From Sthenelais limicola (Eukaryota; Annelida; Polychaeta; Phyllodocida; Sigalionidae): DNA of 64,000 bases. The position numbers and the translations under genes are program-made. The notes under the pieces are model-generated. The model had not been told where the DNA came from, made no database searches, and saw only the letters and a program-made list of their open reading frames with translations. Where the stretch lies: positions 134,712,755-134,776,754 of the forward strand of contig OW804094.1 in NCBI GenBank assembly GCA_942159475.1. The letters are read 5' to 3'. Shown here in pieces: positions 32,196-44,427 of the stretch (positions are counted from its first letter, which is position 1; every line of letters begins with the position of its first letter).

Positions 32196-32411
32196 ATATA
32201 TATATATTGTATTTTTATTCTGAATCGAGCACTACATCATATTTCCAGAAAAGGACGCCAGCCTCTCTAATTTTGAGATCTTCCTGGGGTATCCTATAAT
32301 ACTTATACCAGTTTTCGAAGAACATGATATTGGGATGTACAGAGATCAGTCCGAATTAAAACACAAAATACATCATCAGATTTACCCAAGCTCGTCATTA
32401 CCCTAATTACT
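32196..32411. other. Sequence interrupting the 45-bp minisatellite
   Basis: About 220 bp of unrelated, AT-rich sequence starting with a TA run. It separates the main array from a 2.5-unit block and could be an insertion or the edge of an array expansion. Confidence 0.5.
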
Positions 32412-32526
32412 AATTATAAGGCAATTACAGGAGGGTCATATAAACCCAGGGTTGGATATTATGAGGCAGATACAGGAGAGTCATATAAACACAGGGTTGG
32501 ATATTATAAGGCAGATACAGGAGGAG
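32412..32526 (+). repeat. Detached block of the 45-bp minisatellite
   Basis: About 2.5 units (TATAAGGCAATTACAGGAGG ... GGTTGGATATTATGAGGCAG ... GGTTGGATATTATAAGGCAG), more diverged than the main array. Confidence 0.85.
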
Positions 32527-33152
32527 GGTTTCCTGCAACCTACACAAACACTGCACCCCACGCCATGCATTAGCATTGCACAGGGCTACATTGGTGGGGC
32601 AGGCATTGGCTGTTGTTCCACAGGGCCTCATGCCCGACTTCGTTCCACGACAAACTATGCACAATGGCCTTAGCACTGTGGGGATTCACCATCAGTGTGG
32701 GCATGGTGATAACCTTTGAATGAACATAATGCCTCATGGCTTCCCAAGGCGTAGAGAGAGAGAGAGAGTGAGGGCGAGGGATGGAGGAAGGGAGAGATAT
32801 GAGTAGTACGAGTGGGGAAAGGATATTAAATACAGGTTAACTAACGAGTTGGTTGAAGGAGCGGGCAATATTCTAAGCGACTAAAACCAAAGAGTTTCAA
32901 GAAAATAGAAAGAAATCGAGTCATAAATTTGAATTTCAGCGGTAATCTTAGTAAACATGACATTTTGAGCCCGACTGAGATTTTCTTTCAGATTCAGTAA
33001 AATAATATTTGTAATTAATTACTATGACTCTGTCGTACTTAAGTCGGCCAGCTGAACGTGTATTGTATCAAGTGGGTACCAATGAGTTTGTCTATGGTTA
33101 GCAGCAGTGTTTATAGATCTCAGAACACGAAACATATTATCTATTTATATAT
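32527..33152. other. Unassigned stretch
   Basis: GAGA-rich near 32755-32800. Otherwise nothing recognised. Confidence 0.3.
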
Positions 33153-33538
33153 TTGATGAGTCACAAGTCGCAAAAAAACGAATTTTCAGATACCGTCATA
33201 TTTGAAATGGTGAGACCAAGTGAAATCTCATCACATGTGGGGTGTCTAATAAGTACTTCAATGTATTTTATGGTTAATACAAATTTTAGTGACATTTCTT
33301 GATGGTCAATCACTAGTAAATTAGCTAAATATAATGCTTAGGATGACCACAGAAACGTATAGATACATTTAGCACACAGTCTTGGGATTTGGTAGGCCTA
33401 CATGTATGTATCACTACTACTAAGAACACTAAACTGTCAAAAAATTAAAAAATTCCCATGAGGAGTTCTTGTGATAAAGCCATTTGAAAAATACCATTTT
33501 TGCCACTTGTGACTCATCTTTCGGTAACACATCACATA
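33153..33538 (+). mobile_element. Family A MITE, copy 12
   Basis: The left tip lacks the first ~12 bp (starts TTTGATGAGTCACAAGTCGC). The right end GCCACTTGTGACTCATCTTT...AACACATCACA is intact. Confidence 0.75.
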
Positions 33539-33651
33539 TTTCATATGCTGTATCATATGTATAGTGGCTCCTCTCCGTTATAAACCACCTTGAGACTGGG
33601 CTAAAGTGTCCACAATAGCGAGGGTTACGGATTAAAGAGATGCCACTATAT

Positions 33652-33886
33652 GGGTCAGATCGTCAGAAAATGTACAATCGTCAGGTCTACACATTTAGTT
33701 AATTCTTCTAATTTAGGTTGAGAAGTGACAAATACAAGGTCAATCTGAGTAGATATGGTATGGCTTAGATTCAAATAATCTGCTTGGTTATGTAAAACTG
33801 TGTTTTGGACCTCATTTTGTCTTGAATTTGGGATATTTGAGAGGTTTGGTGAAGGTTGAAGTGCACATTTTCTGACATTACGACCC
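33652..33886 (+). mobile_element. Family B MITE, copy 14 (subfamily 2)
   Basis: Both ends (GGGTCAGATCGTCAGAAAAT and CACATTTTCTGACATTACGACCC). The interior shares GTAGATATGGTATGGCTTAG with copy 12. Confidence 0.8.
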
Positions 33887-34749
33887 ATAAATACCAACGT
33901 ACAGTATAGGGACCGACTCTAACAATCCATAATGGCGGGGTGTGTGGAGTCAACAGGTACCCGCGGAGAGGCTTCAGTTGAGCTGAGTGGAGAAATGCTT
34001 TATTTGCTTTATTATAAGATGGAAATATGACAACACGGATTGTATGAATGTGCAGGTCGTGATATGCCTGGGTATTTTGGGTTTAAATCATGGCTTCTCA
34101 TATACATTTAGTTACAGTGCAATAAATATACATGTTTCTACTTTCAAAATTCTCATTTGCCGCATATTATGTATATTATATGCATATTTTGGTAAGCTTT
34201 TGTAAATTCCTTACAAGCCCTTGTGATGACCCCCTACGCCATCACAACTACCCTTGTCCAAGTCCTTGGAAAAGTATTATGTATTTACGATTTTGTTGAT
34301 GTAACCTTTGAGACTGCGTAAGAGCTTGCAAGCATATTATCAAAGGGTTACAAATCTTATATTTTATCGTAATTGCAGGAAAATTAACTACAAGCAAGTT
34401 AGGAAATTGCAGGCATTGAAATTTAGTTGCGATTATGCACCACTCCCAATGATTCTCAGTGTTTTGATGTGTATAATACCTGAATAGAAATCTGTTAAGA
34501 AAAATTATGAATTTTCTATTACATGGAATTCAATCATATAGGATGTATGACTCCGATACGCTCTGATACATATATTCCACTAAGGTGTGCCCACAGCTAT
34601 ATATGACCTAAACTCGTGTTAACCAAATCACGACCCATACATGCAAGCTTGGCTGTCTATGGCACCCCCGCCCTTGGTCTGAGTGGTCGTATATGTTGGT
34701 GTTCACTTGGGAAATGATGCTGCGCTCGTTGTCATGAAAGGCTTTGCAT
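33887..34749. other. Unassigned stretch before the 84-bp satellite
   Basis: No recognised gene. GAAATGCTTTATTTGCTTTA at about 33991 resembles the retroelement-like end near 30917. Confidence 0.3.
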
Positions 34750-35824
34750 GTAGTGAGTAATACAGAATGTATACATATTCCACACACAACAACAGCCCCC
34801 TTACAACTCACTTATACGTCCCAAGCTGTGTGTGTAGTGAGTTATACAGAATGTATACATATTCCACACAACAACAGCCACCTTACAACTCACTTATACG
34901 TCCCAAGCTGTGTGTGTAGTGAGTTATACAGAATGTATACATATTCCACACAACAACAGCCACCTTACAACTCACTTATACGTCCCAAGCTGTGTGTGTA
35001 GTGAGTAATACAGAATGTATACATATTCCACACACAACAACAGCCACCTTACAACTCACTTATACGTCCCAAGCTGTGTGTGTGTAGTGAGTAATACAGA
35101 ATGTATACATATTCCACACAACAATAGCTGCCTTACAACTCACTTATACGTCCCAAGCTGTGTGTAGTGAGTAATACAGAATGTATACATATTCCACACA
35201 CAACAACAGCCACCTTACAACTCACTTATACGTCCCAAGCTGTGTGTGTAGTGAGTAATACAGAATGTATACATATTCCACACAACAATAGCTGCCTTAC
35301 AACTCACTTATACGTCCCAAGCTGTGTGTGTGTAGTGAGTAATACAGAATGTATACATATTCCACACAACAATAGCTGCCTTACAACTCACTTATACGTC
35401 CCAAGCTGTGTGTAGTGAGTAATACAGAATGTATACATATTCCACACACAACAACAGCCACCTTACAACTCACTTATACGTCCCAAGCTGTGTGTGTAGT
35501 GAGTAATACAGAATGTATACATATTCCACACAACAATAGCTGCCTTACAACTCACTTATACGTCCCAAGCTGTGTGTAGTGAGTAATACAGAATGTATAC
35601 ATATTCCACACACAACAACAGCCACCTTACAACTCACTTATACGTCCCAAGCTGTGTGTGTAGTGAGTAATACAGAATGTATACATATTCCACACAACAA
35701 TAGCTGCCTTACAACTCACTTATACGTCCCAAGCTGTGTGTGTAATGAGTAATACAGAATGTATACATATTCCACACACAACAACAGCCACCTTACAACT
35801 CACTTATACGTCCCAAGCTGTGTG
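34750..35824 (+). repeat. 84-bp satellite, 13 units, with alternating variants
   Basis: Units start at 34750, 34834, 34916, 34998, 35084, 35164, 35248, 35332, 35412, 35496, 35576, 35660 and 35742 with lengths of 80-86 bp. Each has GTAGTGAGTAATACAGAATG, GTATACATATTCCACAC and CTTATACGTCCCAAGCTGTG. Variant A has ACAACAGCCACC and variant B ACAATAGCTGCC. Length changes come from (CA)n and (GT)n. The order is A A A A B A B B A B A B A, so the right part is built of A-B dimers of about 164 bp. Confidence 0.95.
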
Positions 35825-36532
35825 GGTGGATTGTACCTGCGTCCTATTATTATAATTTGAATAGAGAAATAGATAGATAGATAGATAAACGGGTTATTTT
35901 GCCTTTGAGGTATAAAATAGTGATGAACCATTTACCTTAGAATATTAAGTCCTAGAGTATTAAGTAGAAAGGAGATGGATGATGGAGGGGAGAGAGGGGG
36001 CGTGGGGGGGGGGGGGGGATCGCGATTTAATCGAGAACCAAGTGCTGTATGTATACTCGGTAGTTACGTTTTCTATTTCTGAATAGCCTAACCCTATTCC
36101 AGATCGACGCTGTAATCCAGTATGCTCCATATACACAAAGGTATTTAGTTACCCATACAATACAACCCATACAATACAATACAACTCGTACAATACAACC
36201 CATACAATAGTATAGCAGTCTGACAGTAACTATCTGATTACAGAGGGCCCAGTGACATCACCCTTAATTGCATATCAATCGTTTGAATGATAATGAACTT
36301 CTTCCACGCCAAGGAGGAGGAATACCAATAGTTAACTGGCGCACGGGATCCACTTTTCGTGTTGGAAAGCTAAAACATGGCTACCATTTTAGCGCAGCAT
36401 GTTCCATCGACTGGCCTGATTTAAGCCCTCATTACCCACCTCTGTGTCTGCTATAGTACCTATATCATTGATCTACAATGATGATGATGTTATACATACA
36501 AAAACTCTCTTTTGTCGCTTGATATAATGTAT
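35825..36532. other. Microsatellite-rich unassigned stretch
   Basis: GATA repeat at about 35869-35886, a G-run at about 36002-36019, and ACAAT-type pentamers at about 36153-36210 (CCCATACAATACAA recurring). Confidence 0.5.
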
Positions 36533-36897
36533 ATGTGATGTGTTACAGGGAAAATGAGTCAAAAGTCGCAAAAATGGATTTTGGGATATTGTCATATTTG
36601 AAAAGATGAGATGATGACGAACACTAGAACATCGAATAAGTATTTTTATATTTTAAGTGTGATAATTCTATTTTTGAAAAAAAAACCCCAAAGTTTTCTT
36701 GGTGGATAATTACTACAGTAGCTATATACTCTATAGGATGACTTAAGAAATGCAAGGATATATTTAATACACTGTCTTGAAATTTGGTAAATGCATTCAT
36801 ACGACTACGGCAGTAGATACTCCAAACTTGAAAACATACCTGCAAAGAGATCTTGTGAATAAAACACTTCGACTCATTTTCCTGGAACACATCACAC
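36533..36897 (+). mobile_element. Family A MITE, copy 13
   Basis: ATGTGATGTGTTACAGGGAA at the left with TGAGTCAAAAGTCGC. The right end lost the GCGACTTGT block but keeps GACTCATTTTCCTGGAACAC. Confidence 0.8.
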
Positions 36898-38690
36898 ATA
36901 AGTATTTTTATACCTATCATAGATAAAAAGAAGCGACCTTCAAGTATAATACAATCGATGGTGGTCTGGTATTTGTTTATCACTGGCTTCATATAGTTGT
37001 TGTTTGGAGACATGAGAGATAAAATTCCTCGCCTCTCAGGCGTCACTTGTGACAGAGTAAAAGTCCACTGATAGGGTTACAAGTTATATTGAATTAGTGT
37101 CAGATTAACCTCCCCTCGAGGACTGGCTCTCTTTATTCTAGACCTGTTCAATGTTCTACAAACACGAGCAGACACATCCAGATATGACCGAGCGCTTTCC
37201 CGTATCTTGTATAATATTTCAATTTTATTATGATCTACTGATGCTATGTTTATGTAATCAGCTCAGAGCTAAATAGATTTGCAATTTCGACAAAGGAGTA
37301 ACGTACATGTAGTAGGGAAGAACTGAGGATTTTCCATGATATAAATTATGAATCTTATCAATGAAGAAGACTCAGATCTCTTCATGGAACGCATCCATTG
37401 TGTTCTACGTCACGGCTATCTGTGTTCTACGTCACGGTTATCTGCGTTCTACTTCATGCAGTTCTGTGTTCTGGTTCCATGGGAATTTACTGCTATACAC
37501 CTGATTAAATGAACTCCGAAGTCTATGGGTCAAAACTTGTGTTTGAATATTATAATCCCATCCGTCATCTTCAACCTTCTGTGTGATTTAGTAATAACAA
37601 AGCTATAGCGGCTTCTACTATCATTTGCAAATGGTTAGCTCATAAAGAAGTGAATATATCTAGACAGAAGAACTGATATCAAGTGATCAAGTGGTATTTA
37701 AACTTTAATTAAAAGATATATTTCTTCTACTTATTCCTCATCTATTACCAATTAGGCTGTTTCTCGTCTGATAAATCCCCCGGTAAGTAAGATATTATAT
37801 CCTCTAATGTTCTTAATGTATAAGGTGTTTAAAAGCGAGAGAGAGCGAGCGCGAATAATGAATAGGTCTTAGAGAGGTTTAAAATAAGCTAAGGGCATAA
37901 GCGCATGATAGTTGTTCATTAAGGCTGTGTTTAGTACAGCGCTAAACACACATTGTTAAGAAGTATTGTCACCATTTATACCATAAAGTCACTATACACG
38001 CACGTGGGATACAATAATTGCTATGTTGATTAACAATAGGTAATATTGATGTTCAATTTTAAGTCATTTAAACCGAATGTATTCTGTTAAGTCATTTAAA
38101 CCGAATGTATTCTGTTAAGTCATTTAAACCGAATGTATTCCGTCTAATTTTGATTGATTGAACAAGTTTTCATTCAGCAAATGACATTACATCCCATTCG
38201 ACGTTATTCTCAGACATACCTGGAGTATTTTTTTTTCAGAAATAATTATTCTAGAATGGATATAGCTCAAATATATATATACATATCTATGATGTTCGAA
38301 TATTTACTTTAGTCCTCGATAAGAAGCGGCCCTGTCACTTAATCTAATCAAATCTTTGTCATAAGTTTTCTTAGGTGCTTTGTTTACTCTGTTTACGGTA
38401 TACATATACTGTTTACGGTATACATATACAATCACTATATGAGTTTTTGAAAATCATATATACGATGTACAAGAAACACATTTCGTTAGGCGCGCGTGCT
38501 CTTGTCTTAGAGACCTATTACAACTACAAATTAAGAGTTAAATTTCAAAAGACATCAAGTGAAATATAAATACACAAGCGATGGTTCATCGGGATCAATT
38601 ATCACTACATAATGGAGAAATGAAGACATGTAAAAGAGTGCATTAGAGGTTTTTACATTGTTAAATGATTTTGAATTATCAAATGAACTT
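36898..38690. other. Unassigned stretch with three short tandem repeats
   Basis: GTTCTACGTCACGGYTATCT repeats at about 37399-37462. A 27-bp unit (AAGTCATTTAAACCGAATGT plus ATTCTGT) occurs three times at about 38061-38145. A 21-bp unit CTGTTTACGGTATACATATA occurs twice at about 38387-38429. No gene seen. Confidence 0.5.
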
Positions 38691-38691
38691 A

Positions 38692-39300
38692 TAGACTAGG
38701 CCCATTTTCAGAAAATCAAACTAGTTGAGGCGTTTTTTAGTAGAAGCATTACAAGACTTGTTCTTAGACAATTGATATGTGCTGAATCCAAATCTGGTGG
38801 ATGACAGAGTGAATTTTCAATATTTTCAAGATGGCGGCCATTTAAAAAAATGGTGGCTACTTTTAAGCTGTGTTACCAGTTTCTTCTTTATAGCTTAAAG
38901 AATATTTAAGCTAGACTCTTTAAAAATGTGTAGGGGTGGAGACAATATTTATTAATTATCTTGTCCAAAGTTGGTGACCTTTGTCAAGGTCAAGGTCATT
39001 TGTAATGAGGTCAAATGTCAGATATCATCATTTCTACTGTATAATCAAACAGACAGAGAAGAAAACATTGCAAAGAGATCACTAATAAGGCTAATGCTGA
39101 TTCTTTTCAAGGAAGTTGTCCAAATAATGTTAACCTGACATCTTACAACATTTTTAGAATTCCAAGATGGCTGCCAATATGGCTGCCTCAATAGTAACTT
39201 TGTTAATAATCATGGGATTTTGAAGTGCAGCATACCAAAACATAGGTTTTCAAGGGTGAGGAATTCATTGAACATGTCTAGAACCACTTTAAATAGTATT
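38692..39300 (+). repeat. Left long inverted arm of family F
   Basis: Pairs with the complement of 42050-43429 through GTTGAGGCGTTTT, AGTAGAAGCATTACAA, CAAATCTGG, AAGATGGCGGCCATTT, GGTCAAGGTCATTTGTAATG and CCAAGATGGCTGCCAATATG. Confidence 0.75.
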
Positions 39301-39707
39301 TTAAAAAGATACAGTGTTGCCATAGCAATTAACTTATTAATCAGTGCATCACAAGTGTAATCATTATAAAGATATGAATTATATTTGAAGAACTGATTTT
39401 TTTCAAGAAAACACATATTGCTTATGACTTTCACTTCCAGGGAAACATGGTACATGCAAGATATTGTGCATGAAACAACATAGATGGATAAAAGTAGTTA
39501 AATGGTCAGAATCAATGCAAGATCTCTACTAAAATTAAGTTTTCCTAAAAGGTGACAAAGATCATACTACCTCAGAAATTTGTCAAATATCTGTCAGGGA
39601 AATGTCTGGTGATATCAAACTTCAATGGTTTGTGATTGGTGGGGAAGCCAATCCTAGCTTACAGATTACAGCTGGTAAGGATACAGCATACTATTTAGAG
39701 AAAGAAA

Positions 39708-39955
39708 GTTAAAGGTGCATTTTCAGCTATTACAACTAGTATCTAATCATTGGTCACACATGCAGATGCCCTGTTGTGTGATGGATGTACACAGCCTCAC
39801 CAAATCTACTCATATTTTGATAGATAGGACAGAATTCATCAATATCCTGCTGCTGTTATATGTGATGAATACAAGAACTTGAATCAATTGAGAGAAAAAT
39901 CTTCAATTCATATAATTATATGCCCAGGGAGATGACCTGTGGAATGCTCTCGTAT
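39708..39955 (+). mobile_element. Family D MITE, copy 3 (partial), inside family F
   Basis: Begins TTAAAGGTGCATTTTCAGCT and includes ATCAATATCCTGCTGCTGTT, then diverges after GCCCAGGGAGATGACCTGTG. The right terminal repeat was not found. Confidence 0.55.
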
Positions 39956-40615
39956 TTCTACCAATTATAGATACCGCCACCTGAACTATGCAAAGTGGGG
40001 AACAATATATGTGACAGAGATGGAAATGTGAAGCAATTCGATCAAGTTGGTCTAACCAAAAGGCCTAGTTCCCTCATGATGGGTGATGGGTCTCAAGCAT
40101 AGGTCTGATTTTTGATATATCCCAAGGTACCATGAATTCTCCCTATCTTTGATAGCGCGAAAAATACATTATCCGACAGTCACGCCACCTAGCTTTTCTA
40201 CCTTTCCTAAGGTGGGAGCTTCCGGTTATGGCTCCCGCAAGCTAGGAAACAGAGTAGGCCTAAACATGGTTAACCATGTACAGTCATTGCTCGGGCTCTA
40301 CTCTTTCAAATACGTAAAATTATATACCTATGGATAGCTGAGAATATGCTCTTTTCACATTTATTAATCATGTGACCATCTTTACATTTTTTGCTGGGGT
40401 TATCACCGTTTTCGCGGGTAGCGGCGGCCGCGAACATGGGCGGCGGAAGCTTCTGTCTTAGCCTACTGGGAGATATTGCAGCCTACAGCGCCACTGGTGT
40501 TACATTCGCATGCTATCTAGCTATCTGGGTTCAGCAGAATTGCTTTAATTCCTCCTTCTTTAGCAGCAGCAGATGGCAACCCTAGAAGAGGACGATAAGC
40601 TATACTGAGGGATTG

Positions 40616-40839
40616 TTTTTTCAAAGACATACCAGATGATTCAGCTCTTATTGTTGATGGTGAAGGCCTCGTTGCTTTGTGTAAGACAGAAACCTAGACA
40701 GACATTTGGAGATATGTCAGATAAATCTTCAGGTGCTGCTTTCATTGTATTGATGTTGTTTTTGATTGACACACTCCACTGTCCATTAAAGAAGGCAATA
40801 GGTGGAAAAGGAAGGAAGGACATCCAATCAAAGAAATAA
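40616..40839 (+). pseudogene. Decayed internal reading frame of family F
   Basis: Two overlapping + frames give PDDSALIVDGEGLVALCK and then RQTFGDMSDKSSGAAF followed by a Lys/Gly-rich tail, so a frameshift or stop near 40693 breaks one former frame. A VDG ... TFGDM ... Lys/Arg-rich order reminds me of an uncharacterised protein family widespread in invertebrate repeats. This is from memory and cannot be verified here. A 148-codon frame on the other strand (40742-41188) covers the same region, and I cannot exclude it. Confidence 0.3.
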
Positions 40840-42049
40840 TAGGTACAGGGATGCAAGTTGGGGTATTCAAAATTGATGGTATGTGCCCTAATAGCATTGT
40901 ACATGGTGCTCTCCTACAGAGGAATTCCACCAGCAATTCAGTGATATCACTCCACTGTGTTCCTGGCAAAACCTTGGCTGATAAGGGAGTGACACAGGCC
41001 ACTACTGGTACATAGCTCTCCATATGTTCCAATGCAAGGGTTGGGAATACTCTGGGGTAGATGGACAAGCTATTCTGTCCATTGATGAACATATTCTGTC
41101 CATTGATGAACAACATTTGATATGGGAAATGAATTACACATTTTGGTAATGATTGAAGGAAATCCATCAACTGCAGGACAACTTTCATCCCTGTAGATAG
41201 TAGGCCTACTGCTTCTACACAAATTACAGGACTTACTTTCTTAGTATGAAAACAAACAGCTTTGGAAAGGTTTTCATCCCAGATACTGACAGTGAACAGT
41301 CTCCATCTAAGTGATCAAGTTCTTTGCAGTACATCAGAATTGGACTGTTAATTCCTCTTATGTTTGCAATGGAAGGGTGATATAAGGATAACATTGAGCT
41401 GTGCTAACACCAAAATTTACTCTGTTATAATGTGGTCAAGAAACATATCTTACATCTGCTCAATGGACATGATGAAGCTATTAACAAAGAATTCTACATG
41501 AAAGCTGGCACATATCAGAAACCTTAGAAAGTTTATCAATATAAATTTGTCGGATTAGGGTCCTTGGATTCTCAATACCAATGATGCCCCATGTCTGATC
41601 ACAATACAGTGCATGTATAGTTTATGGCAGGATAACTATAATGTGGTGATTTCTCTCTGATGTTGATGTGTGGAAGAAGGAATTCCACTAGTCCCTTTTA
41701 ATCAGTTAACATCCTCATAAAAATAACTGCTGGGTCATGGCCTCTGCTACCCCCCTCAGCCCAATTGGGGCACAATTCCTCCTGTCTTAGCTTAGCCATC
41801 ATAGGTAGGCAGTGCTTAATAACACATTAAGCTACTTTAATGACCAAAGCATCTGGCTTTCCCCCCCCTTCCATTGTCCCCCTTCCCTATAAAGGAAAGG
41901 AGCGCCAAACTATATAGCATTAGTCTGGAAGTGCCAAGTCACTAATGTCTTTGCTTGTGAATTTGTTTTAAAAGCTTCATTCATCTTTATAATGAATACA
42001 GCTATGATGCATTGATCAATATATTGGGTGCTATGGCAAAACTATCTTT

Positions 42050-43429
42050 TTAATATTCTATCCAAAGTTGTTTCAGACATGTTCAATGAACTCTGCACCC
42101 CTGAAAACCTATGTTTCAGTGTGCTGCACTTCAAAATCCGATGATTATTAATGAAGCTACTATTTGGGCAGACATATTGGCAGCCATCTTGGAAATCTAA
42201 CCCATTGAGGACGGGCTGATGCCTCAAGGCATCAACATCAAAATGGCTGAGGGGACGGGCTGATGCCTCAAGGCATCACACATAATTTGGCTCAGGGGAC
42301 GGGGTGATGCCTCAAGGCATAAATTTTTTGTATAAATTGAAGGGGGCATAACTTAATAAAACATGAACGGATTTTGATGAAATTTGAAATATATGTATAC
42401 AAACACACTAGAAATATTTTTATAGGTATGTTGTCATGGAGACAATAATGATGACGTCATAACTAACATACGTAAAAGCTGGAAAGTGAATTTGGAGCAA
42501 GGTTGTCGCCATATTGCACCCAATTGAGACCCATTATTTTAATTATTGAAGACCAAATTCTAGAAATTATGAAAAAATATGATCAATAACTGTTTACACC
42601 TATTAAACGATGTACATATAATGACACATATTATTTGAAGAAAATATTCTTAAAGTGTTTTTAAACCCTAAACCTCATGTTAAACACCCGTCCTGAAGTC
42701 CAAAAAGGGGGAAAAGGGCCCCCGTCAGCCAGGCAAAATATGTGTAAACTGCCCCCATCCTCAATGGGCTAAAAATGCTGAAATATGTCAGATTGACATT
42801 ATTCAGACAACTTCCTGGACAAAAATCAACCATAGCCTTGGGAGAGGTCTCTTTGCAAGGTTCTCTCAAAGGTTCTATCTATGGTGGTGCTTAAGTAACT
42901 TTTACTGCAGAATATAGTGCTTCTGACCTTTTTCGCAGCCATAATGGAGGCCATGTTGGATTGCTTAAATTGGTCACTAACCCTAGATTGATATCATTGA
43001 AACAGATTCCTTGGCCAGAATCAGTCTAAACCTATTTCAGCAAGTTAGGCCCCTCTGTCTGTTTGATTATACAGCAAAAATAATGATATCTGACATTTGA
43101 CCTCATTACAAATGACCTTGACCTTAAGAAAGGTCACCAATATTTATTGGGGTACTTAAACAATAACTTCTTCAACTCTACACAAAATTTGAAGGATCTA
43201 GCTCAAATATTATTGAAGCTATTATGAATAAACAGATAATACAGCTTAAAATAAGTGGCCATTTTGAAAAATGGCCGCCGTCTTGAAAATATTGACGATA
43301 TGCTCTGTCATCCGCCAGATTTGGAATTAGCACATATTAATTGTCTAAGAACAAGTGTTGTAATGCTTCTACTATAAAACGCCTCAACCACTTTAAATAT
43401 CCATCTATTTCCATTTTGGGCCTAGTCTA
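42050..43429 (-). repeat. Right long inverted arm of family F
   Basis: Complement of the left arm, with inserts. It carries the palindromic triple repeat at 42209-42320 and more internal sequence than the left arm. Confidence 0.7.
42209..42320 (+). repeat. Three tandem units with a palindromic core
   Basis: GGACGGGCTGATGCCTCAAG appears twice and GGACGGGGTGATGCCTCAAG once, spaced about 45-49 bp. Each unit contains TGATGCCTCAAGGCATCA, or nearly so, a perfect 7-bp stem with a 4-base loop. Confidence 0.8.
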
Positions 43430-43435
43430 TTAAGT

Positions 43436-43655
43436 TTAGTCTAGGCTCAGAGCCTCTCAGATAAAATAAAAATTGGTATGTCAGTAATTGGACGCCTACT
43501 GCGCTAATGGCTTTCCTGGCGCAAGACTAGGCGTCCTAATGGGATTATAATGACATTTTGAGGTCCTAATGAAGTTATAATGGCACTTTGCTGTTTGGAG
43601 CGAGAGGCTTTCCCTCAATTTGAAGGGACTCTCTCAACTTTGAGCCTAGACTAAG
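43436..43655 (+). mobile_element. Family E MITE, copy 1
   Basis: Ends TTAGTCTAGGCTCAGAG and CTTTGAGCCTAGACTAA. The interior has GTCAGTAATTGGACGCCTAC and CTAATGAAGTTATAATGGCA. It begins within a few bases of the right end of family F. Confidence 0.7.
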
Positions 43656-44427
43656 TTACTGAAAAGATTACAATTCAATCTACAAAACAGCCCCGAGCCA
43701 TCAGCCGTATGCAGGAGGTTCAAAGGGGTATTTTCCCAGCACAAAAAGTACATGCCGTATTTTATTGACTTGCCCTCGGTAAAAAGGCGCGGGCCACATA
43801 ATCTATGGCTGAACAGGAAAAAACAATAATCCACAATTTATCGGATTTGCGCGGCTTTGCAGAGAAAAGCCTGCATGATAGAAGAACAGAGTGATGTGGC
43901 TGAGAACCAGGACTCTCACTACCACACCCAGTAGTGAAGGCTACGGCTATATATATAGATAGATACACAGTGTAATATATGGGACTTTTAGTCAGGGAGT
44001 CTGATGTAAGATCACACAAGCGTTAATTAAATACTGAGAGATAATCACGATGAGCATTGAGAAAGTTAATTATGGACATGTGCCTTATGAATTATAGATG
44101 ATTTAGTGTGGAATCATGTTAATCATTCTTCTGGGGCTATTTGGTTCAACAATAAGATATGAGTTGACATATTGAGTTTGCGTGTTCAAAATCTTCAGAA
44201 CTCAACGTATTGTAAAATAATTAAAAATTCCATATACTATTATATATATATCTTTCAGAATGGCTCCGAGCACTAGAATGGGCTAATATAGTATTGATAC
44301 AATGCGAAAATCATTTAAGACGTTATGGAATCAAATTACATCAATGATATAGAATGGAATAAGATCTTCATTAAGGTAAATAGCACCTCGCAATTTAGCA
44401 CCAGGATCCATTTCAGTTCATACAGTA
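43656..44427. other. Unassigned stretch between the two family E copies
   Basis: No recognised gene or repeat. Confidence 0.3.

Larger units (their letters stand above)
38691..43430. mobile_element. Family F: 4.74-kb element with long inverted ends and TTA target repeat
   Basis: The tips TAGACTAGGCCCA and TGGGCCTAGTCTA are inverted and flanked by TTA on both sides (38689-38691 and 43430-43432). Similarity between the two arms continues for about 600 bp on the left and over 1.3 kb on the right, which has extra inserted sequence. The core contains a family D copy and decayed coding remnants. A 3-bp TTA duplication would fit PIF/Harbinger-type transposons, but no transposase motif was seen, so the superfamily is open. 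Confidence 0.75.

Noticed and set aside
31105..32270. Repeat-protein genes of 185-223 codons on + and similar on -
   Set aside because: They arise from a 45-bp satellite without stops. Several frames on both strands are open at once and a one-base deletion shifts the frame, so coding is not supported.
34750..35824. CRISPR-like array
   Set aside because: Units are directly adjacent without unique spacers and the context is eukaryotic. It is a satellite.
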